A stretch of DNA of 64,000 nt from Oryzisolibacter sp. LB2S (GTDB lineage Bacteria > Pseudomonadota > Gammaproteobacteria > Burkholderiales > Burkholderiaceae_C): the NCBI RefSeq assembly GCF_040732315.1, contig NZ_CP160388.1, forward strand, positions 2,260,494-2,324,493, given 5' to 3'. The notes under the pieces were generated by a model, which saw only the letters and a list, made by a program, of their open reading frames with translations, made no database searches and was not told where the DNA came from. Below, piece after piece: positions 1-9,446 of this stretch. The position numbers were made by a program, and so were the translations under genes. Each line of letters begins with the position of its first letter. Positions within the stretch are counted from its first letter, which is position 1.

Positions 1-2
1 TG

Positions 3-971
3 GTGCAGCGCCACGGCATCGCCTTTCACGAGAAGCACAAGGGCCAACTGTTCGCCGACGATTCGGCCGAGGACATCATCGCCATGCTGCTCGCCGAATG
101 CGCCGACGGCGGCGTGCAGCGCTGGCAGCCCTGCGGCGTGAAGAATGTGGCGTTTTTGGCCTCCAGCGCAGAGCAGGCAATCGCTGGCAGCTATCAAATC
201 GATACCGACCGTGGCCCGGTGCAGGCGCGCAGCCTGGTCATTGCCACGGGCGGCCTGTCCATCCCCAAGATCGGCGCGAGCGACCTGGGCTACCGGCTCG
301 CGCGCCAGTTCGGCCTGCCGCTCGTGGCGCAGCGCCCGGGCCTGGTGCCACTGACCTTCGACGGCGCGGACTGGGCGCCCTATGCGCATCTGGCGGGCCT
401 GGCGCTGCCGGTGGAGATCAGCACCGGCGCGAAGAAGGAGCGCATGGCCTTCCACGAGGATCTGCTGTTCACCCACCGCGGCCTGTCGGGCCCGGCCGTG
501 CTGCAGATCTCGAGCTACTGGCAGGCCGGACAGCCGCTCACCATCAATCTGGCGCCGGGCGTGGACCTGGCCGAGGCGCTGCGCGAGGCCAAGGCACGGT
601 CGAGAAGGCGCATCGCCAACGAGCTCGCCACCCTCGTGCCCAGCCGCCTGGCCGAGGCCTGGGCCAGCACCGATGCCGACTGGCAGCGCCCCATCAACGA
701 GGCCAGCGACAAGGCCCTGGCGCGCCTGGCCGAGCGCCTGGCGCAATGGCAGCTCACGCCCATGGGCACCGAAGGCTACAAGAAGGCCGAGGTCACGCTC
801 GGCGGCGTGGACACGCGCGCGCTGTCGCAGCAGACCATGGAGGCCAAGGCCCAGCCGGGCCTGTACTTCATCGGCGAGGTGGTTGACATCACGGGCTGGC
901 TCGGCGGCTACAACTTCCAGTGGGCCTGGGCCAGCGCCGCGGCCTGCGCCCAGGCGCTGGCGCAGGGTTGA
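3..971 (+). CDS. NAD(P)/FAD-dependent oxidoreductase, HI0933/YhiN family (5' partial)
   Basis: Flavoprotein of the HI0933/YhiN (BaiN-like) family, cut by the left edge; the N-terminal dinucleotide-binding GxGxxG segment is missing. Visible family motifs are TGGLSIPKIGASDLG in the middle and TGWLGGYNFQWAWASA at the C-terminus, the usual end of the second FAD-binding part. About 322 residues remain of the usual 390-410. The cellular role of the family is poorly defined; reductase activity on flavin or quinone-like substrates is a family inference. The gene converges on sufT with only 3 nt between stop codons. Bases 153-199 carry a copy of the dispersed palindromic repeat, translated in frame as FLASSAEQAIAGSYQID, which looks like an insertion in a variable loop. 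Confidence 0.85.
   Translation: MQRHGIAFHEKHKGQLFADDSAEDIIAMLLAECADGGVQRWQPCGVKNVAFLASSAEQAIAGSYQIDTDRGPVQARSLVIATGGLSIPKIGASDLGYRLARQFGLPLVAQRPGLVPLTFDGADWAPYAHLAGLALPVEISTGAKKERMAFHEDLLFTHRGLSGPAVLQISSYWQAGQPLTINLAPGVDLAEALREAKARSRRRIANELATLVPSRLAEAWASTDADWQRPINEASDKALARLAERLAQWQLTPMGTEGYKKAEVTLGGVDTRALSQQTMEAKAQPGLYFIGEVVDITGWLGGYNFQWAWASAAACAQALAQG
153..199 (-). repeat. Dispersed palindromic repeat, in frame inside the flavoprotein gene
   Basis: Reverse-orientation copy. It begins TTTTTGGCCTCCAGCG and ends CGCTGGCAGCTATCAAAT, with a spacer of about 13 nt. It matches the intergenic copies at 33529 and 11536 over both arms and the flanking A/T tails. It is read through in frame by the host gene. 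Confidence 0.7.
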
Positions 972-974
972 GCC

Positions 975-1529
975 CTACAGCCCGAGCGCGAGCTGCGCCT
1001 CCTCGCTCATCATGGAGCGATCCCAGGGCGGGTCGAACACCAGGTTCACGGTGATGTCGGCCACGCGCGGCAGGGCCAGCACCTTGTCGCAGACCTCGTT
1101 GGCGATCGACTCGCCCATGCCGCAGCCCGGGGCGGTGAGCGTCATGTCGATGACCACGCGCACCTTGTCGGCCTCGTCCGACGGCGAGAAGTCCAGGCGG
1201 TAGACCAGTCCCAGATCGACGATGTTGACCGGGATCTCGGGGTCGTAGCAGGTGCGCAGCGTGTCCCAGATGAGCGGCTCCAGGTCGTCGATGTGCAGGT
1301 CCTCGGGCACGGCGACGGTCTCGGGCGGCTGCTTGCCGATGGCGTCGGCGTCCTGGCCCTTGAGGCGCATGAGCTGGCCCTCGACGAGCAGCGTGAACGA
1401 CGAGCCCAGCGCCTGCGTGATCTGGGCCAGCATGCCCTGCTCGAGCTCCACGGGCTGGCCGCTCGGGATGGTCTCGACCATGACGTTGCGGCGCACCAGC
1501 ACGTCCTCGCGGTGGCGGCGGTTCATCAT
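975..1529 (-). CDS. sufT: Fe-S cluster assembly protein SufT (DUF59/MIP18 family)
   Basis: 184-residue protein of the SufT type, an accessory factor for maturing [4Fe-4S] proteins. The C-terminal half is a DUF59/MIP18 domain with DPEIPVNIVDLGLVY and MTLTAPGCGM, including the conserved Cys. The N-terminal half is the extra domain typical of SufT. The chosen ATG at 1529 overlaps the sufU stop as ATGA. The longer in-frame upstream extension to 1613 would lie wholly inside sufU and has no family similarity. It is the last gene of sufBCDSUT and faces the preceding flavoprotein gene head to head at the 3' ends. Confidence 0.9.
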   Translation of the reverse strand: MMNRRHREDVLVRRNVMVETIPSGQPVELEQGMLAQITQALGSSFTLLVEGQLMRLKGQDADAIGKQPPETVAVPEDLHIDDLEPLIWDTLRTCYDPEIPVNIVDLGLVYRLDFSPSDEADKVRVVIDMTLTAPGCGMGESIANEVCDKVLALPRVADITVNLVFDPPWDRSMMSEEAQLALGL

Positions 1530-1990
1530 GGCTGGCCCTCCTCGGTCGACACGGGCTGGCCGTCGTTGTCGGCAATGGCGTGCATGAGCGCGTGCCAGCC
1601 GAGCAGCGCGCATTTGATGCGGCTCGGGTACTGGCGCACGCCCGACAGGCTCACGAGCTTGCCCAGCGGCGCCTCCTCGGGGTCTTCCTCGCCCGTGAGC
1701 ACGGCGCGGAAATGCTGCTGCAGCTCCTGCGCCACGGCCAGGTCGCGGCCCTTGACGGCCTCGGTCATCATGGACGTGGACGCCATGCAGATGGCGCAGC
1801 CCTGGCCAGTGAAGCGGATGTCGGCCACACGGTCACCGTCGAGCTGCAGTTCCACCGCGATGCGGTCGCCGCAGGAGGGGTTGGTGCCCTGTGCCTGGTG
1901 CGTGGGCGCGGCCAGGTGGCCGAAGTTGCGCGGCGCGCGCTTGTGCTCCAGCACCACTTCCTGGTACAGGTCGTTCTCGGCACTGCTCAT
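1526..1990 (-). CDS. sufU: Fe-S cluster assembly protein SufU
   Basis: 154-residue NifU/IscU-like protein of the SufU class. SufU either carries a zinc site and accepts sulfur from SufS or acts as a scaffold. The three conserved cysteines are visible in NPSCGDRI, GQGCAICMAS and RIKCALLGWHA, and the roughly 20-residue SufU-specific insertion is present before the third. It overlaps sufT by 4 nt (ATGA) and sufS by 4 nt, so it is probably translationally coupled to both. This is the SufS-SufU pairing also known in Gram-positive bacteria, here next to a full SufBCD complex. Confidence 0.93.
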   Translation of the reverse strand: MSSAENDLYQEVVLEHKRAPRNFGHLAAPTHQAQGTNPSCGDRIAVELQLDGDRVADIRFTGQGCAICMASTSMMTEAVKGRDLAVAQELQQHFRAVLTGEEDPEEAPLGKLVSLSGVRQYPSRIKCALLGWHALMHAIADNDGQPVSTEEGQP

Positions 1991-3228
1991 TGAAAAACCT
2001 TCACGGCATGGGCCACGGCGGCGACCAGACGGTCGACCTCCTCGGCGGTGTTGTACAGGGCGAACGAGGCGCGCGTGGTCGGCCCCAGGCCCAGGTGGTC
2101 GTGCAGCGGCTGGGCGCAGTGGTGGCCCGTGCGCACGGCAATGCCGCGCTCGTCAAGCAGCGTGCCGATGTCGTGCGGATGCACGTCGCGCGCCACGAAG
2201 GACACGAGCGAGGCCTGCGTGGCATGCGGCGCGAGCACGGTGACGCCGTCGATCGCCGACAGCCCCGCCACGGCCTGCGCACGCAGCGCGTGCAGGTGCG
2301 CGTCGATGGCGCCGCGCCCCACGCTGTCGATGAAGCGCGCGGCCGCCGCCAGCCCCACGGCGCCGGCGACGTTGGGCGTGCCGCCCTCCAGGCGCGCGGG
2401 CAGCGGGGCCCAGCCGGCCTCCTCATAGCTGACCCAGTCGACCATGTCGCCGCCCAGGCGCAGCGGATACAGAAGTTGTAGCGCCTCGCGCTTGCCTACC
2501 AAGGCGCCCGTGCCCATGGGGCCATAGATCTTGTGGCCCGAGAAGGCCATGAAGTCGCAGTCCAGGTCGGCGATCGCCGGCATCTCGTGGCCCACGGCCT
2601 GGGCGGCGTCCAGCACCGTCAGCGCGCCGGCGGCGCGCGCCAGGCTCAGCATCTGCTCGTACGGCGGGCGTTCGCCCGTGGCGTTGGCGCAGGCGGTGAT
2701 GGCCAGCACGCGCGTGGCGGGCGTGAGCAGGGCCTCCAGGTCCCGCACATGCACACGGCCCTGGGCGTCGGGCCGCAGCACGACAAGCTCGGCGCCCGTC
2801 ATGCGCGCGGCCTGCTGCCAGGGCACGAGGTTGGCGTGGTGCTCCAGGCCGCTGACGATGATGCGGTCGCCCGCGCGCAGCCAGGCCTTGGGCGCCCCCG
2901 CGGCCCACAGGCCCTGGGCGACGATGTTGAGGGCCTCGGTCGTGCCGCTCGTGAAGACGAACTCGTGCGCGCGGCCCGCGCCGACGAAGCGCTTGAGCTC
3001 GACACGCGCGGCCTCGAACGCGTCGGTGGCGCGCTGGCTCAGCGTATGCACGCCGCGGTGGATGTTGGCGCGGTCATGCTGCTCGAAGCGCTGCAGCGCC
3101 TGCTGCACGGCCAGTGGCGTCTGCGTGGTGGCCGCGTTGTCCAGATAGGCCAGCGGCTGGCCATGCACGCTCTGGGCGAGTATGGGGAACTGCGTGCGCA
3201 GATCGGCCACGGAGAGCACTTCAGCCAT
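1987..3228 (-). CDS. sufS: Cysteine desulfurase SufS
   Basis: 413-residue class II cysteine desulfurase. It is a PLP enzyme that removes sulfur from L-cysteine as a persulfide for cluster assembly. Visible features are the N-terminal YLDNAATTQ, the PLP lysine in FSGHKIYGPMG and the catalytic cysteine segment RTGHHCAQPLHDHLG. The ATG at 3228 (MAEVLSVADL) fits the family start; the open frame runs about 75 codons further upstream into sufD but without similarity. It overlaps sufD by 8 nt. Part of sufBCDSUT. Confidence 0.95.
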   Translation of the reverse strand: MAEVLSVADLRTQFPILAQSVHGQPLAYLDNAATTQTPLAVQQALQRFEQHDRANIHRGVHTLSQRATDAFEAARVELKRFVGAGRAHEFVFTSGTTEALNIVAQGLWAAGAPKAWLRAGDRIIVSGLEHHANLVPWQQAARMTGAELVVLRPDAQGRVHVRDLEALLTPATRVLAITACANATGERPPYEQMLSLARAAGALTVLDAAQAVGHEMPAIADLDCDFMAFSGHKIYGPMGTGALVGKREALQLLYPLRLGGDMVDWVSYEEAGWAPLPARLEGGTPNVAGAVGLAAAARFIDSVGRGAIDAHLHALRAQAVAGLSAIDGVTVLAPHATQASLVSFVARDVHPHDIGTLLDERGIAVRTGHHCAQPLHDHLGLGPTTRASFALYNTAEEVDRLVAAVAHAVKVFQ

Positions 3229-4468
3229 GGTGCACCTCCGCCTCGCCCTGCAGCTGCGCCGCGACGGCGCGCGTGAGCCAGCCGGCGCGCAGCCACTGGG
3301 CCAGCAGGCCGTTGTCCTCAGAGCCCAGGCAGCGCTCGAGCAGCGCGCGCGCCATGCCCTCGATGATGAGGGCGCGCGCGCTGGCCTCGTCCAGGCCGCG
3401 CTGGCGCGCGTAGAACAGCGCCTCCTCGGGCAGCGCGCCCCAGGTGGCGCCATGCGCGGCCTGCACGTTGTCGTGCAGGATCTCCAGGTGCGGGCGCAGG
3501 ATCAGGCGCGGGTTGCCCGCGAGCGGCACGCCCGTGAGGCGCTGGTGCACGTCGGCCTCGTCGGCGCCCGGCGCAATCCAGGTGTGGGCGTTGGCCACCA
3601 CATGCGCCCTGCCCTGGGCCAGCGCGAGGGTCTGCACGCTGCTTACGCCATGCGCGGCCTCGATGCGGGTGTAGGACTGCTGGTCCAGCTTGTCGGCGCC
3701 CGCGAGCAGCAGCGCGCAGCTGCGCGCCTGTGCCCCCGTGCCCTGCAGCGTGATGTGGTTGCGCTGCAGGTGGTAGCCGCCGCTGGTGGCGACCAGGGCC
3801 TGGGCATATTGCGCGCCCGCGGCCACGCTGACATGCACATGGTGGGCCACGCTGTCGGCCGCCGCGGGACGGACGATGCGCAGGTGCTGCATCGTGGCGC
3901 CCGCGCCCAGGCGCACATGGGCGTGCAGGTTCTGCGCGACCTGCTGGTGGCAGGCGCCGGCCTCGCGCTCATGGGTTTCCAGGAGCACGCATTGCACGCC
4001 GGGGTCCACGTCGACCACGAGCAGCGGCGCCTCGGCCTGGGCGCGCGGCAGGTGGCGCAGTTCGAGCCAGACGGGTTCGCGCTCGCGCCCGGGCGTGGCG
4101 CTGATGCGCAGGCGCAGACCCAGGCGGCACAGCGCGCGGTGCGCCCAGGCAAAGGGCGCGGCCTCGCCGTCGCCGGGCAGCGGCAGGCCGGCGAAGAGCT
4201 CGGCGCGCTCGGCCGGGGCGAGTGCATCGAGCCAGCGCGCGTGGATGCCGCTGGAGGCGTGGTTGCCGAACTGGTTGTGTATGGGGTGCAGCGTCCAGCC
4301 CGAGCCGTCGAGGGCCGGGGCCTCGCAGCCCTGCTCGTGCTGCGCGCCCAGCCACTGTGCGAGCGCGGGCGGCGGCAGGTGGTGGAAGGCTTCGCTGTGG
4401 CGTGCGATCCAGCCCTGCTGCTCCAGGTGCTGGCGCGCGGCGAGGATGTCGGCTCTTGCGCTGTCCAT
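3221..4468 (-). CDS. sufD: Fe-S cluster assembly protein SufD
   Basis: 415-residue SufD, the non-ATPase partner of SufB in the SufBC2D scaffold. The C-terminal beta-helix region contains HGATWGALPEEALFYARQRG followed by the ARALIIEGMARA segment shared with SufB. The ATG at 4468 is chosen because it lies 4 nt after the sufC stop; an upstream in-frame start at 4504 would overlap sufC. N-terminal conservation is weak, as is usual for SufD. Fourth gene from the 3' end of the suf operon. Confidence 0.92.
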   Translation of the reverse strand: MDSARADILAARQHLEQQGWIARHSEAFHHLPPPALAQWLGAQHEQGCEAPALDGSGWTLHPIHNQFGNHASSGIHARWLDALAPAERAELFAGLPLPGDGEAAPFAWAHRALCRLGLRLRISATPGREREPVWLELRHLPRAQAEAPLLVVDVDPGVQCVLLETHEREAGACHQQVAQNLHAHVRLGAGATMQHLRIVRPAAADSVAHHVHVSVAAGAQYAQALVATSGGYHLQRNHITLQGTGAQARSCALLLAGADKLDQQSYTRIEAAHGVSSVQTLALAQGRAHVVANAHTWIAPGADEADVHQRLTGVPLAGNPRLILRPHLEILHDNVQAAHGATWGALPEEALFYARQRGLDEASARALIIEGMARALLERCLGSEDNGLLAQWLRAGWLTRAVAAQLQGEAEVHHG

Positions 4469-4472
4469 GGCC

Positions 4473-5243
4473 TCAGGCCTCCACGGTCTGGCGCGCGCGC
4501 GCAAAGCCCGTGCGTGCGATGCCGCGCGCGAGCTCGAGGTCGCCGGTCTCGGCGATGCAGCCCTGATCCAGGCGCAGCACGGTATCGGGCTCGAGCTGCT
4601 CGATCATCTGCAGATAGTGCGAGACGACGATGAAGGCCGTGCCGCTTGCGCGCAGCTTCTGCACCAGGGCGACGACGGCGCGCACGCCGTCCACGTCCAT
4701 GCCCGAGTCGATCTCGTCGAGCATGGCAAGGCGGGGCTTGAGCAGCGACAGCTGCAGGAGCTCGTTGCGCTTTCTCTCACCGCCCGAGAAGCCCTCGTTG
4801 ACCGGTCGGTTCAGCATGGCCTCGGGCAGGCCCAGCTCCTTGGCTGCCTTCTTGGCGCTCGAGAGGAAGTCGAAGGCGTCGAGCGGCTCCTGGCCGCGCG
4901 CCTCGTGCATGGCGTTCAGTGCCGTGCGGATGAAGAAGTTGTTCTTCACGCCCGGCACATCGGGCGGCGACTGGAAGGACAGGAACAGCCCGGCGCGCGC
5001 GCGCTCATGCGCGGGCAGCTGCAGCAGGTCCTGGCCGGCGAGCAGCGCCTGCCCGCCCAGCACCTGGTAATGCGGGTGGCCCGCCAGCGCCATGCCCAGC
5101 GTGCTCTTGCCGCTGCCATTGGCGCCCATGAGCACGACGAGCTGGCCGGGCTGCACATCGAGCGATACCGAGTGCAGCACGGTGCGCTCGCCAACTTGAA
5201 CGCGCAGGTCGCGCACTTGCAGCAAAGGGGTGGGTTGGGTCAT
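4473..5243 (-). CDS. sufC: Fe-S cluster assembly ATPase SufC
   Basis: 256-residue ABC-type ATPase that drives the SufBCD scaffold; it is cytosolic and not a transporter. Walker A is GANGSGKST, the Q-loop is FQSPPDVPG, the signature is NEGFSGGERKRNELLQ and Walker B is LAMLDEIDSGMD, with the switch histidine in VVSHY. All are canonical for SufC. It is separated from sufB by 77 nt that hold a palindromic repeat; all other gene junctions in the operon overlap or are nearly touching. Confidence 0.96.
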   Translation of the reverse strand: MTQPTPLLQVRDLRVQVGERTVLHSVSLDVQPGQLVVLMGANGSGKSTLGMALAGHPHYQVLGGQALLAGQDLLQLPAHERARAGLFLSFQSPPDVPGVKNNFFIRTALNAMHEARGQEPLDAFDFLSSAKKAAKELGLPEAMLNRPVNEGFSGGERKRNELLQLSLLKPRLAMLDEIDSGMDVDGVRAVVALVQKLRASGTAFIVVSHYLQMIEQLEPDTVLRLDQGCIAETGDLELARGIARTGFARARQTVEA

Positions 5244-5252
5244 GTGGGTTCC

Positions 5253-5313
5253 TATATTTTTGATAGCTTACCGCGCTTTCCAGATGAGCGCTGGAGCCGC
5301 TTTTTATTCAAAT
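5253..5313 (+). repeat. Dispersed palindromic repeat between sufB and sufC
   Basis: Copy with the left part TTTTTGATAGCTTACCGCGC and the right part GAGCGCTGGAGCCGCTTTTT. It fills most of the 77-nt sufB-sufC gap. On the sufB mRNA it would form a hairpin, so it may reduce readthrough or stabilise the upstream message; this effect is inferred. Confidence 0.7.
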
Positions 5314-5320
5314 TTCGGTA

Positions 5321-6823
<1,503 letters not shown>

Positions 6824-6849
6824 GGCTGCGGCCTGTCTTAAATGTTCAT

Positions 6850-6878
6850 ATCGTATGAATCTTTTGCCAATTCGGCAA
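6850..6878 (-). promoter_or_regulatory. Candidate suf promoter overlapped by two palindromes
   Basis: On the minus strand TTGCCG (6878-6873), a 17-nt spacer and TACGAT (6855-6850) form a sigma70-like promoter about 20-30 nt before the sufB ATG. Two perfect inverted repeats sit on it: TTCATA-TCG-TATGAA (6845-6859) over the -10 and TTTGCC-AATTC-GGCAAA (6863-6879) over the -35 and spacer. This arrangement suggests an operator. The regulator is not identified. Confidence 0.5.
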
Positions 6879-6942
6879 ACCGATGGACTGTCCCTGTAAA
6901 GGTATCAGGGATTTCCGCAGTGCGCAGGATGCCACGGAATCC

Positions 6943-6970
6943 TTGCCAACAATCTCTGTAAGCCTATAAT
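6943..6970 (+). promoter_or_regulatory. rpsU promoter
   Basis: TTGCCA (6943-6948), a 16-nt spacer and a perfect TATAAT (6965-6970). Transcription would start near 6977 and give a leader of about 120 nt. The 15 nt from within the -10 onward, AATGCTTGGCTTTGC, are identical to those at the efp promoter. Confidence 0.65.
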
Positions 6971-6990
6971 GCTTGGCTTTGCTGGCAATA

Positions 6991-7062
6991 CCCCGTCGGC
7001 CGGATACTAGTTAGAAGACGGGGAACCCGCCGCACATGGCACCCAGGCCCGATCTTCCTGGG
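6991..7062 (+). promoter_or_regulatory. Structured leader of rpsU mRNA
   Basis: Two predicted hairpins lie in the rpsU 5' leader: CCCCGTC (6991-6997) pairs with GACGGGG (7017-7023), and CCCAGG (7042-7047) pairs with CCTGGG (7057-7062). A structured leader could allow autogenous control by S21, but no binding site can be recognised by eye. Confidence 0.35.
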
Positions 7063-7099
7063 AACCCTCTGTGGGCACATTTTGGAAACACATTAGCTA

Positions 7100-7312
7100 A
7101 TGACCACCATTCGCGTTAAAGAAAACGAACCTTTTGACGTTGCCCTGCGCCGCTTCAAGCGCACCATCGAAAAGCTGGGCCTGCTGACCGACCTGCGCGC
7201 CCGCGAGTTCTACGAGAAGCCCACCGCCGAGCGCAAGCGCAAGAAGGCCGCCGCCGTCAAGCGCCACTACAAGCGCGTGCGCAGCATGCAGCTGCCCAAG
7301 AAGCTGTACTGA
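7100..7312 (+). CDS. rpsU: 30S ribosomal protein S21
   Basis: 70-residue small, very basic ribosomal protein bS21, with the family core [18 protein letters not shown] and the C-terminal [14 protein letters not shown]. bS21 sits near the anti-Shine-Dalgarno region of 16S rRNA and helps initiation. It starts at the first ATG after the leader with only a weak ribosome-binding site. It is followed by a strong terminator, so it is probably monocistronic with respect to yqeY, unlike the rpsU-dnaG-rpoD order of enterobacteria. Confidence 0.97.
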
Positions 7313-7350
7313 GCACAGTTTCGGCGCCGTCCTTTCACGGATCGCCCATC

Positions 7351-7389
7351 AACCCGCGCTAGGGACGCCAAGCGCGGGTTTTTTGTTTT
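7351..7389 (+). terminator. Rho-independent terminator after rpsU
   Basis: Perfect 10-bp stem AACCCGCGCT / AGCGCGGGTT with a 10-nt loop, followed by TTTTGTTTT. Confidence 0.9.
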
Positions 7390-7424
7390 GCGGGTTTGCC
7401 ACTCACTGATTCACGGAAGCAGCC

Positions 7425-7871
7425 ATGAGCCTCAAAGACCAGATCACCGAAGACATGAAGACCGCCATGCGTGCCAAGGACAGCGCACGCCTGGGCACTA
7501 TCCGCCTGCTGCAGGCGGCCATGAAGCAAAAGGAAGTGGACGAGCGCATCACGCTCGACGACGCGGCCATCGTCGCCATCGTGGACAAGCTCATCAAGCA
7601 GCGCAAGGACAGCATCGCCGCCTTCGAGGGCGCGGGCCGCCAGGACCTGGCCGACAAGGAAAAGGCCGAGCTGGACGTGCTCAAGGCCTATCTGCCCGAG
7701 CGCATGTCCGAGTCCGAAATCCTCGACGCCGTCAAGGCCATCGTCGCCGAGGTCGGCGCCAAGGGCCCGGGCGACATGGGCAAGGTCATGGGCGTGGTCA
7801 AAACCCGCCTGGCGGGCAAGGCCGACATGGGCCAGGTGTCCGCCGCCGTCAAGGCCGCGCTGGCGGGCTGA
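7425..7871 (+). CDS. GatB/YqeY domain-containing protein
   Basis: 148-residue YqeY-family protein, resembling the tRNA-binding tail domain of the GatB amidotransferase subunit. The typical start SLKDQITEDMKTAMRAKD, the middle KAYLPERMSESEI and the C-terminal GKADMGQVSAAVKAAL are all present. The exact function is unknown; the family often sits next to rpsU, as here, and in other bacteria between rpsU and dnaG. A ribosome-binding site (GGAAGCAG) precedes the ATG. Confidence 0.92.
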   Translation: MSLKDQITEDMKTAMRAKDSARLGTIRLLQAAMKQKEVDERITLDDAAIVAIVDKLIKQRKDSIAAFEGAGRQDLADKEKAELDVLKAYLPERMSESEILDAVKAIVAEVGAKGPGDMGKVMGVVKTRLAGKADMGQVSAAVKAALAG

Positions 7872-7987
7872 ACGCCACACCCAGCGCGGGCAGTCCGGGG
7901 CGCGGCGCCCGGGCCAGGCATCCACGGCGTCATGCCACCGTGACGCGGACGAGGACGCCCACGGTCGTCGATCCAACCGCCTGAAAG

Positions 7988-8040
7988 CTACCAAGTAAAT
8001 AGCTGCTCGCTCTTTATAGGCAGGTCCTGCAGGCTCATTT
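7988..8040 (+). repeat. Degenerate dispersed repeat after yqeY
   Basis: Contains AAATAGCTGCTCGCTCTTTA and GCAGGCTCATTT. The CTACNNNNNNAATAGCTG end matches the copies at 17023 and 37567, but the right arm has decayed. It lies between convergent yqeY and the GST gene. Confidence 0.5.
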
Positions 8041-8050
8041 CTCTCCAAGA

Positions 8051-8689
8051 TCACCCGACCATCGCCGGAAGCGGATGCGCCGCCGCCAACGCGTCGTCGC
8101 GGGCGTTGGCGCGCAAGGCCGCCGGGCGCTGCAGGTGGGGCAGCGCATAGTCCTCGAACACGGCCTTGCGCTCGAGCATGCCGAAGTGCATGTAGTAACC
8201 GAGCACCGAGGCCATGTAGAGGTCGGCCACGGTGAAGCCATCGCCCGCCAGGTGCGCCCTGCCGGCCACGGCCTGCTCCAGCGTGCGCATCAGGTCGGCC
8301 TCGTTGCCGTAGCCCGCCTGCGATGAGGGCGCCAGCGCGCCGTACTTGCGCGCGGTGAGGAACGACTCCAGCGGCCCGGCGGCGAAGAACAGCCAGCGGT
8401 AGCACAGTCCGCGCGGCGCCGTGCCGGGCGGCGGCAGCAGCGCCTTGTGCGGCACCAGGTCGGCAAGGTGGGTGCAGATGGCGGCGCCCTCGGTAATGAC
8501 CACGCCAGCGTGGCGCAGCGCGGGCACCTTGCCCATGGGGTTGATCGCCAGGTATTCAGCCCCCTTCATCGTGGTGCCGTAGTCCATGATGACCTCCTCG
8601 TAGGGCAGGCCGGTTTCCTCCAGCATCCAGCGCGTGACGCGGCCGCGGGAGATGGGATGGGTGTAGAAGGTCAGGGTGTCGTCGCGCAT
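8051..8689 (-). CDS. Glutathione S-transferase family protein
   Basis: 212-residue cytosolic GST. The N-terminal thioredoxin-fold domain has the start LTFYTHPISRGRVTRWMLEE, the cis-proline region MGKVPAL and the glutathione-contacting Glu-Gly in VITEGAAICTHLAD. The C-terminal helical domain includes GDGFTVADLYMASVLGYY, the conserved N-cap Asp motif. The substrate is unknown. The ATG at 8689 has a good upstream AGGAG. The next gene upstream on the same strand is a WYL regulator 52 nt away, so co-transcription or regulation is possible. Confidence 0.9.
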   Translation of the reverse strand: MRDDTLTFYTHPISRGRVTRWMLEETGLPYEEVIMDYGTTMKGAEYLAINPMGKVPALRHAGVVITEGAAICTHLADLVPHKALLPPPGTAPRGLCYRWLFFAAGPLESFLTARKYGALAPSSQAGYGNEADLMRTLEQAVAGRAHLAGDGFTVADLYMASVLGYYMHFGMLERKAVFEDYALPHLQRPAALRANARDDALAAAHPLPAMVG

Positions 8690-8741
8690 GGTGGGCTCCT
8701 TTGCAAGTGGTGAAGGAACCGCAGTCTGCGCCGGGGCGCTG

Positions 8742-9446
8742 TCAATTCCTGTCAGCAGTCTCGCGCAGCTTTTCCCGCTGCCAGCGCCGCAGCAACTGGT
8801 GGCGCTGCGCCGGGTAGCGGCGGCCGGTGTCTTCCAGCGCCAGCACCCGGTCGGCGCGGAAGTGGCGGAAGTCGCCGCGCAGCTCGCACCAGCCCGCCAG
8901 CAACCGCACCTGGTCGAGGAAGGCCATGGCAAAGGGCCACACCACCCGCTCGGTGACGGCTCCGTCCGCGTCGGCATAGCGCATGCGCACCGCATGGCCC
9001 GCGCGGATGGCGTGGCGCAGCGTGGAGACCCAGGGCTCGGGCGGCGGGCCCTGCCATCCCGGGGCGAAGAGGCCGCTGGTTTCCACCTCCAGCCGCAGGG
9101 CATCGGGCAGGATGCCAGCGATGCGCTCCATGGCCTGCGTGGCGGCCGCGGCCAGTTGCGGGTCGGCGTGGGCGGCCACCCACCGGGCGCCGAGCAGCAG
9201 GGCCTCCAGCTCCTCGGGCGGAAACATCATCGGCGGCAGCAGGAAGCCGGGGCGCAACTGGTAGCCCACGCCCGCATCGCCCGCCACGTCGGCGCCCTGC
9301 GCGCGCAGGGTGTTGATGTCGCGGTACAGCGTGCGCGGGCTCACGCCCAGGCGCTCGGCCAGCGCGGCGGCGGTGACGGGCCTGCGGCGGCGGCGGAGTT
9401 CGTCCAGCAGTTGCAGCAGGCGGGCGGAGCGCACCGGACGGCTCAT
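8742..9446 (-). CDS. YafY-type transcriptional regulator (HTH-11 + WYL)
   Basis: 234-residue DeoR-like regulator. The N-terminal winged helix-turn-helix (ARLLQLLDELRRRRRPVTAA then ERLGVSPRTLYRDINTLRAQ) is followed by a WYL-type ligand-sensing domain ending near RVLALEDTGRRY. The ATG at 9446 overlaps the stop of the upstream LysR gene as ATGA. It lies just before the GST gene, which it may control; this is inferred from position only. Confidence 0.87.
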   Translation of the reverse strand: MSRPVRSARLLQLLDELRRRRRPVTAAALAERLGVSPRTLYRDINTLRAQGADVAGDAGVGYQLRPGFLLPPMMFPPEELEALLLGARWVAAHADPQLAAAATQAMERIAGILPDALRLEVETSGLFAPGWQGPPPEPWVSTLRHAIRAGHAVRMRYADADGAVTERVVWPFAMAFLDQVRLLAGWCELRGDFRHFRADRVLALEDTGRRYPAQRHQLLRRWQREKLRETADRN

